Of a stretch of 64,000 nucleotides of DNA, positions 9,926 to 18,792 are shown in pieces (within the stretch, counting starts at the first letter, position 1; every line of letters starts with the position of its first letter). The notes under the pieces are model-generated. The model was not told the origin of the DNA, did not search any database, and saw only the letters and a program-made list of their open reading frames with translations. Position numbers and translations under genes: made by a program. The DNA is from Microbacterium saperdae (lineage in GTDB: Bacteria; Actinomycetota; Actinomycetes; Actinomycetales; Microbacteriaceae). The stretch lies in NCBI RefSeq assembly GCF_006716345.1, contig NZ_VFOX01000002.1:62001-126000 (forward strand), given 5' to 3'.

Positions 9926-10855
9926 ATGACGGATCAGACCCCGTACGACGTGCTGATCATCGGCGGAGGCCCCGCGGGCCTCTCCGCCGCGCTCAACCTC
10001 GGACGCTCTCTGATGCGCGTGCTGGTGGTCGACGCCGACCGGCCCCGCAATGCCGCGACCCTGCAGTCGCACGGCTTCCTGACGCGCGACGGCGTGCCGC
10101 CGCACGAGCTGCGCCGACTGGCCAGGGCGGAGCTCGCCGCCTACCCGAACATCGAGATCCTCTCGCGCAACAGGGTGTTCGCGCTCCGCACGACGGATGC
10201 CGGATTCACCGCCGACGTCGGGCGACGCGAACCCACCGCTTCCGTGACCGCCCGCGCTGTCCTGGTGGCCACCGGCCTGCGAGAGACTCTGCCCGATGTG
10301 CCGAACCTGCGCGGCTTCTACGGCATCAGTCTGTTCAGCTGCGCCGCGTGCGATGCCTGGGAGCTGCGCGACCGCCGTCTCGCGCTGATCGGAGAGTCCA
10401 CCGATCTCGCTGATCGCGCGCGGCTCATCGCCCGGTGGACCGACAGTCTCACGGCGTTCACGCACGGGTCGGATGCCGTGACCTCCGCGCAGCAGAGCGA
10501 GCTCGAAGCCGCGGGGGTGGCGGTGCAGCGGCATCCGATCACCGAGCTCGTGGGCGAGCGCGGCAGACTCGAAGCCGTCCGGCTCTCGGACGGCACCGAG
10601 ATCGCCCTCGACGGCGGGTTCGTGCGACCCGAGTGGCAGACGGAGCTGTCGTTCCTCGACGATATCTTCCCGGCGATCGATCGCGACGGCAACCTGGTCA
10701 CCGACCGTTCCGGTCGCACCGATGTGCCCGGGCTTTACGCCGCAGGCGATGCCGCCATCCCCGGTCCGCAGCAGCTGATCGTCGCCGCGGGGGCGGGCGC
10801 CAGGGTCGCCGCCGTCATGGTGCATGACGCGGTGGGCGTCGCGACCGCGCATTGA
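9926..10855 (+). CDS. FAD-dependent oxidoreductase, thioredoxin-reductase-like
   Basis: A 309-residue flavoprotein. The FAD fold is at the N-terminus (VLIIGGGPAGLSAALNLGRS) and the second FAD motif at the C-terminus (GLYAAGDAAIPGPQQLIVAAG). A CxxC pair (FSCAACDAWE) sits where thioredoxin reductases carry their redox cysteines. The NADPH half (LALIGESTDLADRARL) lacks the canonical GGGxSA, so the electron donor is uncertain. The start is the second ATG: GGAGG ends 6 bases before it, whereas the first ATG (9920) abuts it. A possible iron box lies upstream. Confidence 0.88.
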   Translation: MTDQTPYDVLIIGGGPAGLSAALNLGRSLMRVLVVDADRPRNAATLQSHGFLTRDGVPPHELRRLARAELAAYPNIEILSRNRVFALRTTDAGFTADVGRREPTASVTARAVLVATGLRETLPDVPNLRGFYGISLFSCAACDAWELRDRRLALIGESTDLADRARLIARWTDSLTAFTHGSDAVTSAQQSELEAAGVAVQRHPITELVGERGRLEAVRLSDGTEIALDGGFVRPEWQTELSFLDDIFPAIDRDGNLVTDRSGRTDVPGLYAAGDAAIPGPQQLIVAAGAGARVAAVMVHDAVGVATAH

Positions 10856-10912
10856 CCGGCAGGGCAGAAGTACCCATCGAGCAGGAGGAAGCCGAGGACT
10901 AGGCTGACCGGC

Positions 10913-11587
10913 ATGACCCGCTCCCGCTCGGCCCGACCGCTGTTCCGCCTCGCTGCGACCGCGATCGTGGCCGTGTCGGTGATCCCGCTCAGCGGATGCC
11001 TGTACGCCCAGATCCCCGCGGATCCGCCGGCGGTCCAGGAGCCGACGCCGACCGCATCCGATGCGCCGGTCGACGAGCCCACCGGCGATCTCCCCGCCGA
11101 GCTGACCTTCGCCGCAGGGCAGGAGCTCCCGGCCACCGCCTACATCGAATGGGGCGACGGGTTCATGACCGCCGACGGGTGGGAGTCCGTGTCGCCCGAC
11201 GACGGCAACGGCGGCTGGACCTACGGCACGACCGACGGCACATGCACGGCGCAGTTCTGGCAGGGTGTCACCCCCGACGTCCCCGTGGTCCCCGGCGATG
11301 ACAGCGCGTCGTCCGACGCGATCCTCGGCGCGCTGCTGCAGTCGACGACCGAGGAGATCACCGGCTTGGCCACGACGGGCGAGTTCAGTTACCAGGTCGG
11401 CGGCGAGGGCGGGGTCGAGAACCGGCAGGTCACCGGTGAGGACGGAGACCGCACCTGGATCATCGCGACGCGCGCCTTCACCGCCACCGGGGTGGGGCTG
11501 TACGTCATCGTCGACTGCACCGGCGGAGATGCGAACGGCATCCTGGCCGAGGTCGTCGAACGCAACGCGGTCGTCGTCACGCCGTAG
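10913..11587 (+). CDS. Secreted lipoprotein of unknown function
   Basis: A 224-residue predicted lipoprotein: basic N-terminus, hydrophobic stretch (LAATAIVAVSVIPLSGC) and lipobox LSGC with Cys29. A Pro/Thr/Asp-rich linker (about 33-60) follows, then a globular domain with two cysteines (TDGTCTAQFW, IVDCTGGDANG) that may pair outside the cell. I do not recognise the domain. A -10 TAGGCT (10900-10905) lies 7 bases before the ATG, suggesting a leaderless transcript. Confidence 0.8.
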   Translation: MTRSRSARPLFRLAATAIVAVSVIPLSGCLYAQIPADPPAVQEPTPTASDAPVDEPTGDLPAELTFAAGQELPATAYIEWGDGFMTADGWESVSPDDGNGGWTYGTTDGTCTAQFWQGVTPDVPVVPGDDSASSDAILGALLQSTTEEITGLATTGEFSYQVGGEGGVENRQVTGEDGDRTWIIATRAFTATGVGLYVIVDCTGGDANGILAEVVERNAVVVTP

Positions 11588-11611
11588 CGGACCGGATGCC
11601 GCGCGCGCGGG

Positions 11612-12073
11612 TCACTTGCCGCCGGGCGGACCCACGAGCAGCAGGATGACGTAGAGCGCGATGATGCCGCCGGCGAGCAGCACCGCGAGCACCCACGGAC
11701 GACGCAGGAACCAGCGCATCAGCCGGTCGTACCAGCGACCGTCGCGCGGGTCGTCGGTGGCGTCGAGACGCCAGGCTCCGTCGAGCCGCCCCGTGCGGTG
11801 CAGCCAGATCTCGGTGGGGATCGTGGCGTAGGGGACGACGGCGCTGACCACGGCGAGGGCGGCGACTCCGACGTGCCACCGCTGGTTCACCGCGACCAGC
11901 ACGGCGGTCGCGGCATACGCCAGGAACACGAACCCGTGGATGCCTCCACCGATCGTCACGACGACCCCCGGCGCCCCCACCGCCCTGGCGATGATCGCGG
12001 AGATCAGGATCGTCCAGGTGATCGCCTCCGCGATCGCGAGAACTCGGAACAGGCGGTCGGGTGAGCGGAACAC
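11612..12073 (-). CDS. DUF3817 membrane protein
   Basis: A 153-residue integral membrane protein with at least four hydrophobic segments. It has the family-typical opening FRSPDRLFRVLAIAEAITWT, the GGGIHGFVFLAYAA loop and PTEIWLHRTGRL. A GTG start is chosen: GAGGAG lies 4 bases upstream and the protein then begins at the usual family position; the upstream open frame is antisense to the AraC gene. Function unknown. Convergent with the lipoprotein gene. Confidence 0.8.
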   Translation of the reverse strand: MFRSPDRLFRVLAIAEAITWTILISAIIARAVGAPGVVVTIGGGIHGFVFLAYAATAVLVAVNQRWHVGVAALAVVSAVVPYATIPTEIWLHRTGRLDGAWRLDATDDPRDGRWYDRLMRWFLRRPWVLAVLLAGGIIALYVILLLVGPPGGK

Positions 12074-12194
12074 GGGACTCCTCGGGTGGCGTCCTGCCAG
12101 CGTATCCGGGATGTCGATGCCGTTCCTGAGCGGGAGGATGCCGCTCCGAGCCGCGAAGAGGAATACGGAGCTCCGCGAAGACGTTGCCGAAGGC

Positions 12195-13106
12195 ATGACG
12201 ATCGTGGATGCGGACGCACTCTCGCAGGTGCTCAGCGCCGTCGACCTCCAGGTCGGCGTCGCGCGCCGCGTCGCCCTCCCTGCGGGCGGACTGCTGCCCC
12301 TGGCCGCCGGAGCGGTGACCCTCGTCTACGTCGCGGGCGGCAGCGTGCAGGGGCATCCGCCGCTCACCTCCGCGTGCAGCCTCAGCGTCGACCGCGCCTC
12401 CCAGAGCGTCGCGGTCACGGCGGGATCCGACCGCCTGCGGGCCGGTGACGCCTTCCTGACCCTCGGCGACACGGCCTTCCTCCTCCAGGCGGATGCCGAG
12501 GCGAGCGTCATGGTCGTCGATCTCGTGCTCTCGGACATGACCTCCCGGCTCAGCGCCGTGCTGCCCGACGTGATCACCGTGACAGGGTTCGACGCGCTCG
12601 AACCGGCCGCCGCCGCACTGGCCGAGAACATGGGCCTCGTCGACCCGGCCGCCTGCCCCGTGCGCCAGGGCGACCCGCTGATCTGCCGGATGATGGCCAC
12701 GACCGTGCTGCTCTCCGTGATCCGCGCCTGGGCCGCGAACGGCTGCGCGCCCGCCGGGTGGCCGTCGATGTCGAACGACCCCTTCCTCGACCGGGTGGTC
12801 GATGCGATCCATGAGGAACCGGGACGGGAGTGGACCGTCGAGCGGCTCGCGAGCGTCGGCGCCATGTCGCGCTCCGCGTTCTCCGAGCGGTTCCGCACGG
12901 CCCTCGGCCGCTCCCCCGCCGACTACGTCACCGAGGTGCGCGTCGATGCGGCCAAGCGGATGCTCGAGGAAGGCCGTTCGGTCTCGGAGACCTCCCGCGA
13001 GCTGGGCTACGCCTCGGACGAGGGCTTCAGCCGCGCCTTCCGACGCCGCACGGGCATGACCCCGTCGTCATGGCGCCAGGCGCAGCGCGCCCCCGTCTCC
13101 GCGTAG
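12195..13106 (+). CDS. AraC-family regulator with cupin-like N-terminus
   Basis: A 303-residue regulator. Residues about 1-170 form a cupin-type sensing domain (LVYVAGGSVQG, LRAGDAFLTLG). The C-terminal AraC domain has both helix-turn-helices (WTVERLASVGAMSRSAFSERF and SVSETSRELGYASDEGFSRAF) ending in the family signature GMTPSSWR. The ATG is tentative because AAGG is only one base upstream; an in-frame ATG at 12117 is an alternative. It may control the facing MFS pump gene 13215-14405, but the two are convergent, so there is no shared promoter. Confidence 0.82.
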   Translation: MTIVDADALSQVLSAVDLQVGVARRVALPAGGLLPLAAGAVTLVYVAGGSVQGHPPLTSACSLSVDRASQSVAVTAGSDRLRAGDAFLTLGDTAFLLQADAEASVMVVDLVLSDMTSRLSAVLPDVITVTGFDALEPAAAALAENMGLVDPAACPVRQGDPLICRMMATTVLLSVIRAWAANGCAPAGWPSMSNDPFLDRVVDAIHEEPGREWTVERLASVGAMSRSAFSERFRTALGRSPADYVTEVRVDAAKRMLEEGRSVSETSRELGYASDEGFSRAFRRRTGMTPSSWRQAQRAPVSA

Positions 13107-13125
13107 CCTTCGCCCCCTCCCGCGC

Positions 13126-13204
13126 GAAAACGGAGACGATCCGTGTCGGCATCCGCGTGTCGTGTGTCGACACGCTGTATCCGACGCGCATGCTCTCCGT
13201 TTTC
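13126..13204. terminator. Bidirectional terminator, nested stem-loops
   Basis: Perfect 11-bp outer stem GAAAACGGAGA (13126-13136) with TCTCCGTTTTC (13194-13204), and an inner perfect hairpin GCGTGTCG / CGACACGC (13155-13162, 13168-13175). It sits between the convergent AraC and MFS genes, and the AAAA/TTTT at the stem ends gives a T-tract on both strands. Confidence 0.75.
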
Positions 13205-13214
13205 ACCTATGGGC

Positions 13215-14405
13215 TCAGGCCCGCACGCGGTTCGAGGCGCCGAAGAACGCCGCCCCCGCGATCAACGACACCGCGCCGATCACGTAGACGAGCTCGACGC
13301 TGAGGGTGTCGACGAGCAGACCGCCCACGCCCGCGGCGATCATGATCGCGGCCTGGAAGCCCACCACGACCAGGCTGCCGCCGGCTTCGAGGCGGTCCGG
13401 CATCCGATGCCCGACCCACGTGTTGGCCACGATCAGCCACGACGAGAAGAAGAAGCCCCACACGAGCACCACGATCGCGACGCCGACCACGGTCCCGGAC
13501 AGCAGGATCATCGAGATCACGGCGGCCGCGATCACGAGCGGCGCGAAGACCGCGAAGAAAGCGAAGGAGCGGTCGATGACCAGGCCGATCGTGATGTTGC
13601 CTGCCAGCCCGCCGAGCCCGAACAGGGCGAGCAGCACGACGATCGTCGACGCGTCGACATCCGGGATGCGCTCGAGTGCGAGTCGCACATAGGTGTAGGC
13701 GGAGAAGTGTCCGAGCACCACGAGGATGTGGCCGATCATGCCGAGCCCGATGCCCGGGCGACGCAGCGTGTCGACCAGCAGCCGGAGGCTCGAGGCCTGC
13801 GCGGCGGGAACAGAGGGCAGCGACAGCCGCAGCGCGACGGCGAGCAGCACCATCAGCACGCCCGCGATCGCGAAGACCATCCGCCAGTCGACGAGCTCGC
13901 TCAGCATCACGCCCAGCGGCACGCCGGCCACGGTCGCGAGCGAGACGCCGGCCGAGGTGAACATGACGCCTCTGCCCAGGCGCTCCGGGCCGGTGAGTCG
14001 GGCAGCGACCGTGATCGACATCGCCCAGAAGGCGCTGATCGCGGCCCCCAGCAGGAAGCGTGCGAGCAGGATGATGATGAGGTTCGGCGAGATCGCGACG
14101 ATCAGGTTCGACACGGCGGCGGCGAGCGCCATCCACACCAGCAGGGAGCGGCGGTCGAGCCGCGGGAACATCAGCCCGACGGTGGGAGCCACGATCAGCC
14201 CGACCAGAGCCGTCACGGTGACCGTCTGCCCCGCCTGGCCGGGAGTGACACCGAGCTCGTCGGCCATCTCGGTGAGCACGCCGTTGGGCAGGAACTCGGC
14301 CGTGACGAGCAGGAAGCCCATGAGCATGAGCACGATGAGGGCGCCGTAGCGGATGCGCTCCGCACGCGGGGGAAGGGCCGTCGGAATGGGCGCGGTTGTT
14401 GTCAT
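13215..14405 (-). CDS. MFS transporter (DHA1 efflux type)
   Basis: A 396-residue 12-helix major-facilitator protein. The opening helix LMLMGFLLVTAEFLPNGVL followed by MADELGVTPGQAG is typical of the AraJ/sugar-efflux and drug:H+ antiporter group. The start MTTTAPIP at 14405 is chosen; the longer upstream frame lacks family similarity. Substrate unknown. Monocistronic, between a bidirectional terminator and the end of the agmatinase operon. Confidence 0.85.
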   Translation of the reverse strand: MTTTAPIPTALPPRAERIRYGALIVLMLMGFLLVTAEFLPNGVLTEMADELGVTPGQAGQTVTVTALVGLIVAPTVGLMFPRLDRRSLLVWMALAAAVSNLIVAISPNLIIILLARFLLGAAISAFWAMSITVAARLTGPERLGRGVMFTSAGVSLATVAGVPLGVMLSELVDWRMVFAIAGVLMVLLAVALRLSLPSVPAAQASSLRLLVDTLRRPGIGLGMIGHILVVLGHFSAYTYVRLALERIPDVDASTIVVLLALFGLGGLAGNITIGLVIDRSFAFFAVFAPLVIAAAVISMILLSGTVVGVAIVVLVWGFFFSSWLIVANTWVGHRMPDRLEAGGSLVVVGFQAAIMIAAGVGGLLVDTLSVELVYVIGAVSLIAGAAFFGASNRVRA

Positions 14406-14513
14406 GTTCCCAGCCTCGCGGCATCCGCACCCCGCCGCCCGACCAGGCGTCCGCGGCATCCGACCATTCGTCCGGCGTGATCTCGGGCCCTCAGGGAGCT
14501 GACCGCACCGCTG

Positions 14514-14536
14514 GACCCGCCACGATGGCGCGGGTC
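14514..14536 (-). terminator. Possible terminator of the guanidino operon
   Basis: GACCCGC (14514-14520) and GCGGGTC (14530-14536) form a 7-bp hairpin overlapping the agmatinase stop codon. There is no T-tract, so activity is uncertain. The remaining 14406-14513 holds only the presumed MFS promoter region; no clear -35/-10 was seen. Confidence 0.4.
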
Positions 14537-15488
14537 AGGCCTCCCCGATGCGGGCGGCCAGCAGCGTCACCAGCTCGTACACCACGTGGCTCGCGGCGAT
14601 GCCGGTCATCTGCGCGTGGTCGTAGGCGGGCGACACCTCGACCACGTCGGCGCCCACGATGTCCTGTGCGCGCAGGGCCCGCAGGATGCGCAGCAGTTCA
14701 CGGCTGGTGAGCCCTCCGGCCTCGGGAGTTCCCGTGCCCGGCGCATGCGCGGGGTCGAGCACGTCGATGTCGATCGACACGTACAGCGGCTTGTCGCCGA
14801 TGCGCTGCAGGATCCGCGCGATCGCGGCCTCGACGCCGTGCTCCTCGATGTACTCGCTCGAGACGATCGAGAAGCCGAGGCGCTCATCATCCTCGAGGTC
14901 CTGCTTCGAGTACAGCGGCCCTCGCGTGCCGACGTGGCAGCTGGCGGTGAGGTCGATCAGCCCCTCCTCGCTGGCGCGACGGAACGGCGTGCCGTGCGTG
15001 ATGGGGGCGCCGAAGTAGGTGTCCCAGGTGTCGAGGTGCGCGTCGAAGTGCAGCACCGCGACCGGACCGTGCTTCGCGGCGACGGCCCGCAGCAGCGGAA
15101 GCGCGACCGTGTGGTCTCCGCCGATCGTGACGATGCGCGAGACCTGCTCGCCGAGGGCGAGCGCCGCGCGCTCCACCTCGTTCACCGCCGCGGTCAGGTC
15201 GAACGGGTTCACCGGGATGTCTCCGGCATCCACCACCTGCGCGAGCTCGAACGGCGAGACATCCTGCGCGGGGTTGTACGGGCGCAGCAGGCGCGAGGAC
15301 TCGCGCACGTGCGACGGTCCGAACCGGGTGCCCGGCCGGTAGCTCACCCCGGAGTCGAAGGGGATGCCGACGACGGCGATGTCGGCGCGCGGCACGTCTT
15401 CGATGCGCGGCAGCCGCGCGAAGGTCGCGATCCCGGAATAGCGGGGGTTCGCGGAGGCGTCGATCGGGCCCACGTTCTCAGTCATCAT
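14535..15488 (-). CDS. Agmatinase-family ureohydrolase
   Basis: A 317-residue binuclear-manganese ureohydrolase that releases urea from a guanidino substrate. All metal motifs are intact: [19 protein letters not shown], and [22 protein letters not shown]. The family includes agmatinase, guanidinobutyrase and guanidinopropionase, which cannot be separated by eye. Its operon partner is a ThDP enzyme of the type that decarboxylates 2-ketoarginine, so 4-guanidinobutyrate is a plausible substrate. Last gene of a four-gene operon, 30 bases after the ThDP enzyme. Confidence 0.88.
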   Translation of the reverse strand: MMTENVGPIDASANPRYSGIATFARLPRIEDVPRADIAVVGIPFDSGVSYRPGTRFGPSHVRESSRLLRPYNPAQDVSPFELAQVVDAGDIPVNPFDLTAAVNEVERAALALGEQVSRIVTIGGDHTVALPLLRAVAAKHGPVAVLHFDAHLDTWDTYFGAPITHGTPFRRASEEGLIDLTASCHVGTRGPLYSKQDLEDDERLGFSIVSSEYIEEHGVEAAIARILQRIGDKPLYVSIDIDVLDPAHAPGTGTPEAGGLTSRELLRILRALRAQDIVGADVVEVSPAYDHAQMTGIAASHVVYELVTLLAARIGEA

Positions 15489-15518
15489 CAGTCCTGTTCT
15501 GCTGTCGGGGCGGGAAGG

Positions 15519-17132
15519 TCAGAGGGCTGCCTGGGGGATGTGCACGAGCTGCACGCCTCCCTCGGCGATCGCGGCACGGATGCTCGACGCGATGTCGTCG
15601 CGTCGGTCCACCCGACGGCCGACGCCGCCGAAGGCCTGCGCCAGCGCGGCCCAGTCGGGCTGCACGAGGTCGACACCGATCGGCGCCATGCCGCGGTCGA
15701 CCTCGTTCTGCCGGATCTCGGCGTAGCCGCCGTTGTCGACGCACACGATCGTGACGTCGAGACGCTGCTCGATCGCTGTCACGAGCTCGTTCACGCAGAA
15801 CATCAGGGCGCCGTCGCCGATCACCGTCACGACCGGGCGCTCGGTCTGCGCCACGCGCGCGCCGATCGCGGCCGGCAGCCCGTAGCCGAGTGTGGCGTAG
15901 GTGGGCGTGTAGAGCAGGGAGTGCGGATGCTGCGGGCGAAGCACGCTGCCCAGCGCCATGTACACGATCTGCGAGGAGTCACCCGCGACGATCGCGTCAT
16001 CCGGCAGACCGGCCGCGATGATCTCGGCGAGGGCGACGGTGTCGGGCGCGGTCTCGCGCATCTCGGCGACGATCGCGCTGCGGACGGCATCGAGCGCGGG
16101 CACACGGGCGGCGCCCTGCGGAAGCGCCGCGAGCAGAGCCCCCGCGGTGGCCGCGGCATCCCCGACGATCCCGACGGTGGCCGAGAGGTTCTTGTCGATC
16201 TGCGCCGGAGAGACGTCGATGCGCACGACGGCGCCGCGCGCCTCGAGCCGGGGAGTCCACAGCTCGGCCTCCCCCAGCTTCGACCCGATCACGAGCAGCA
16301 CATCGGCCGCCTCGGCGACCTCGCGTGCGGCGGCCAGACGCAGATTCGAACCGAGCGCGAGCGGATGCTGCTCGTCGACGACGCCCTTGCCGTTGAGCGT
16401 CGTGAGCACGGGGGCGCCGAGCTGCTCGGCGAGGGCGGTGACCTCGGCGGCGGCAGCGGTCGCGCCACCACCGACGACGATCACCGGGGTGACGGCGGCG
16501 GACAGCAGCCGTGCGGCCTCGGCGACCGCACCGGCATCGCCGGATGCACGGGGCGGCCGAGCACGCGCGCGACGATCCTCGGCAGGCACGTCGGCCGCCG
16601 CCTCCAGCACATCGAGCGGGATCTCGATGTGCACGGGGCGCGGGCGTCCGGTGCGGAACAGCGCGAAGGCATCGTGCACGGCGTCGACGGCCTCCGCTGC
16701 GGAGCGCACGCGGCGCGACCACTCCGCGATCGCGCCGACCATGGCCGTGGCATCCTTCGTCTCGTGCAGCGTGCCGACGTCGGCGAACTCCGCACCGAGC
16801 GGCACGCCGGGCGACAGCACGAGCAGCGGACGCGACTCGCAGAAGGCCGTGCCGATCGCGCTCATCGCGTTCTGCAGTCCGGGCCCGGAGGTCGTGATGA
16901 CCACACCCGGCAGCCCGGTCTGCTGCGCCCACCCGTCGGCGCCGTAGCCGGAACCCTGCTCGTGCCGATTCGTCACGGCGCGGATGCCGAGATCGGCGAG
17001 CGGTCGGTAGAGCTCGAGATTGTGCGTGCCGGGGATGCCGAAGACCGCTGTCACGCCATAGGCGCGGATCGTCTCCAGCACCGCCCGACCGGCGGTGTCC
17101 GCGTACTGCTCGGCGGTGTCGATGTCAGACAT
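15519..17132 (-). CDS. Thiamine-diphosphate-dependent decarboxylase/synthase-like enzyme
   Basis: A 537-residue acetolactate-synthase-superfamily protein with the three usual domains. The catalytic Glu region is TNRHEQGSGYGADGW; the ThDP-binding motif is GDGALMFCVNELVTA...VDNGGYAEIR. The central nucleotide-fold domain (VIVVGGGATAAAAEV) is present. In this context it resembles 5-guanidino-2-oxopentanoate decarboxylase (AruI type), but it could be another 2-oxoacid enzyme. The start MSDIDTAEQ overlaps the amidohydrolase stop by 8 bases; the longer upstream frame is antisense-like noise. Confidence 0.85.
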   Translation of the reverse strand: MSDIDTAEQYADTAGRAVLETIRAYGVTAVFGIPGTHNLELYRPLADLGIRAVTNRHEQGSGYGADGWAQQTGLPGVVITTSGPGLQNAMSAIGTAFCESRPLLVLSPGVPLGAEFADVGTLHETKDATAMVGAIAEWSRRVRSAAEAVDAVHDAFALFRTGRPRPVHIEIPLDVLEAAADVPAEDRRARARPPRASGDAGAVAEAARLLSAAVTPVIVVGGGATAAAAEVTALAEQLGAPVLTTLNGKGVVDEQHPLALGSNLRLAAAREVAEAADVLLVIGSKLGEAELWTPRLEARGAVVRIDVSPAQIDKNLSATVGIVGDAAATAGALLAALPQGAARVPALDAVRSAIVAEMRETAPDTVALAEIIAAGLPDDAIVAGDSSQIVYMALGSVLRPQHPHSLLYTPTYATLGYGLPAAIGARVAQTERPVVTVIGDGALMFCVNELVTAIEQRLDVTIVCVDNGGYAEIRQNEVDRGMAPIGVDLVQPDWAALAQAFGGVGRRVDRRDDIASSIRAAIAEGGVQLVHIPQAAL

Positions 17133-18792
17133 GGTGGCGGCGCTCCCCGTCGACCCAGGTCTCGCGCACGGTGATCGCGGCGATGTCCTCGCCGGCCACC
17201 GCGAGCGGATCGTCCGAGAGCACCGCGAAGTCGGCGTACTTCCCGACCTCGAGTGAGCCGAGGTCGTCTTCGCGTCCGATCGAGATCGCTCCCTCGATCG
17301 TGTGCGCGCGCAGGGCGGCGAGTGCCGAGACCCGCAGATCATCGGGGCCGAGCTTGTGCCCTCGGCGCGTGACGCGGGTGACCGCGGTCTGGATGGCCTC
17401 GAGCGGAACGGGCTCGGCCACAGGAGCATCCGAGGAGATCGTGAACGGCACACCGGCCCGCTCGAACTCCCCGAGCGGGTTGAAGCGCTCTCCGGGAGTG
17501 CCGATCGCCTCCTCCACGCCCTCGCCCCAGTTGAAGTAATGCTGGGTCTGGTTGACAGGACGGATGCCGGAGACGGCCATCCGCTCGATCTGCGCGGGAG
17601 TGGGCAGACCGCAGTGCTCGATGCGGTGGCGGGCATCCGCGTCCGGACGCTCGGCGAGCGCGGCCTCGATCGCCGACACGACCATCTCGATCGCCGTGGG
17701 CGACTGCGCGTGCGTCGCGGTCTGCAGGCCTGCCGCGTGCGCCTTGCGGATCAGCTCCGCGTACTCGGCGGGCTCGTGGTAGAGCTGCCCGGTGCGACAG
17801 GGATCGCCGACGTAGCCGTCGGGGAAGTAGGCCGTCCAGCCGCCGAGCGTGCCGTCGGCGTAGAGCTTGATGCCCGCGAAGCTCAGGTGCGCGTTGCCGA
17901 ACTGGCCCACCAGCCCCATCTCCAGCGCCTCGTCGAGCAGGTGCGACAGCAGGTACATCGAGACCCGCAGTTCGAGGCGACCGGCCTCCGCGAGGCGCAG
18001 GTACATGTCGAACTCGCGACGAGTGACCTGGGCATCGCCGATCGAGGTCACCCCGCCGGCGAGGAAGCGCCGGGTCGCGGCGTCCAGCTGACGCAGGTGC
18101 TCCTCCGGCTCGTCCGCGAGGTGGAAGTTCGGACCGTGGTGGCCGATCTTCACGCCGTGCACGCCCGTGAGCATGTTGCAGGCGGCATCAGAGATCTCGC
18201 CCGTCAGCTCGCCGTCCGCATCGCGGAAGTACTCGCCGCCGTCGGGGTTCGGGGTCTCGCGATCGACGCCGTTCCGCGTCAGCGTGTACGAGTTCACGAC
18301 ACCGCCGTGGCCGGAGGCGTTCATCAGGTAGACCTCGCGGTCGGAGGCGACCTCGTCGAGTTCGAACCGGGTGGGATGCCGCTTCTCGGCGAGGTTGCGC
18401 TGCTCGTATCCGTAGCCGCGCACCGGCCGCCCCTCGGGAAGACCGGCCGCCGCCGCGCGCAGCAGCTCCACGATCTCCGGGATGCTGCCCGCCTTCTCCG
18501 GACCGCAGTCGACCCAGGTCATCAGCTGCCCGTACATCAGAGGGTGGGCGTGGGCGTCGATGAAGCCGGGGACGATGACGGCATCGCCGAGGTCGATCCG
18601 CTCCGCGGCGAGACCGGCGCGCTCGGCAGCCCGCTCGCACTCGGCGACGGTGCCGATCGCCACGATCCGTCCGCGATCGGTCAGCAGCGCGGTCGCGGTC
18701 GAAGACGCGGCATCCGCGGTGTGGATCGCCCTGGCGGTCAGGAGCCGCGGCTCCGTCTGGGAGGAGCGGTCGAAGGGGGTGAGCTTTCTCAT
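17125..18792 (-). CDS. Amidohydrolase (YtcJ-like, Amidohydro_3)
   Basis: A 555-residue metal-dependent hydrolase. The early metal motif is GFIDAHAHPL, with later histidines in TATHAQS and HRIEHCG and the Asp in ISSDAPVAEP. It ends with the beta-sandwich return LGSLEVGKYADFAVLSDDPL typical of the family. Located between the transporter (4-base ATGA overlap) and the ThDP enzyme, it probably opens or deacylates the imported compound. Exact substrate unknown. Confidence 0.85.
   Translation of the reverse strand: MRKLTPFDRSSQTEPRLLTARAIHTADAASSTATALLTDRGRIVAIGTVAECERAAERAGLAAERIDLGDAVIVPGFIDAHAHPLMYGQLMTWVDCGPEKAGSIPEIVELLRAAAAGLPEGRPVRGYGYEQRNLAEKRHPTRFELDEVASDREVYLMNASGHGGVVNSYTLTRNGVDRETPNPDGGEYFRDADGELTGEISDAACNMLTGVHGVKIGHHGPNFHLADEPEEHLRQLDAATRRFLAGGVTSIGDAQVTRREFDMYLRLAEAGRLELRVSMYLLSHLLDEALEMGLVGQFGNAHLSFAGIKLYADGTLGGWTAYFPDGYVGDPCRTGQLYHEPAEYAELIRKAHAAGLQTATHAQSPTAIEMVVSAIEAALAERPDADARHRIEHCGLPTPAQIERMAVSGIRPVNQTQHYFNWGEGVEEAIGTPGERFNPLGEFERAGVPFTISSDAPVAEPVPLEAIQTAVTRVTRRGHKLGPDDLRVSALAALRAHTIEGAISIGREDDLGSLEVGKYADFAVLSDDPLAVAGEDIAAITVRETWVDGERRHHV

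Noticed and set aside
14586..17174. 862-codon plus-strand open frame opposite agmatinase and the ThDP enzyme
   Set aside because: Antisense shadow; composition is RDH-rich and unlike a folded protein, and the minus strand carries intact catalytic motifs.
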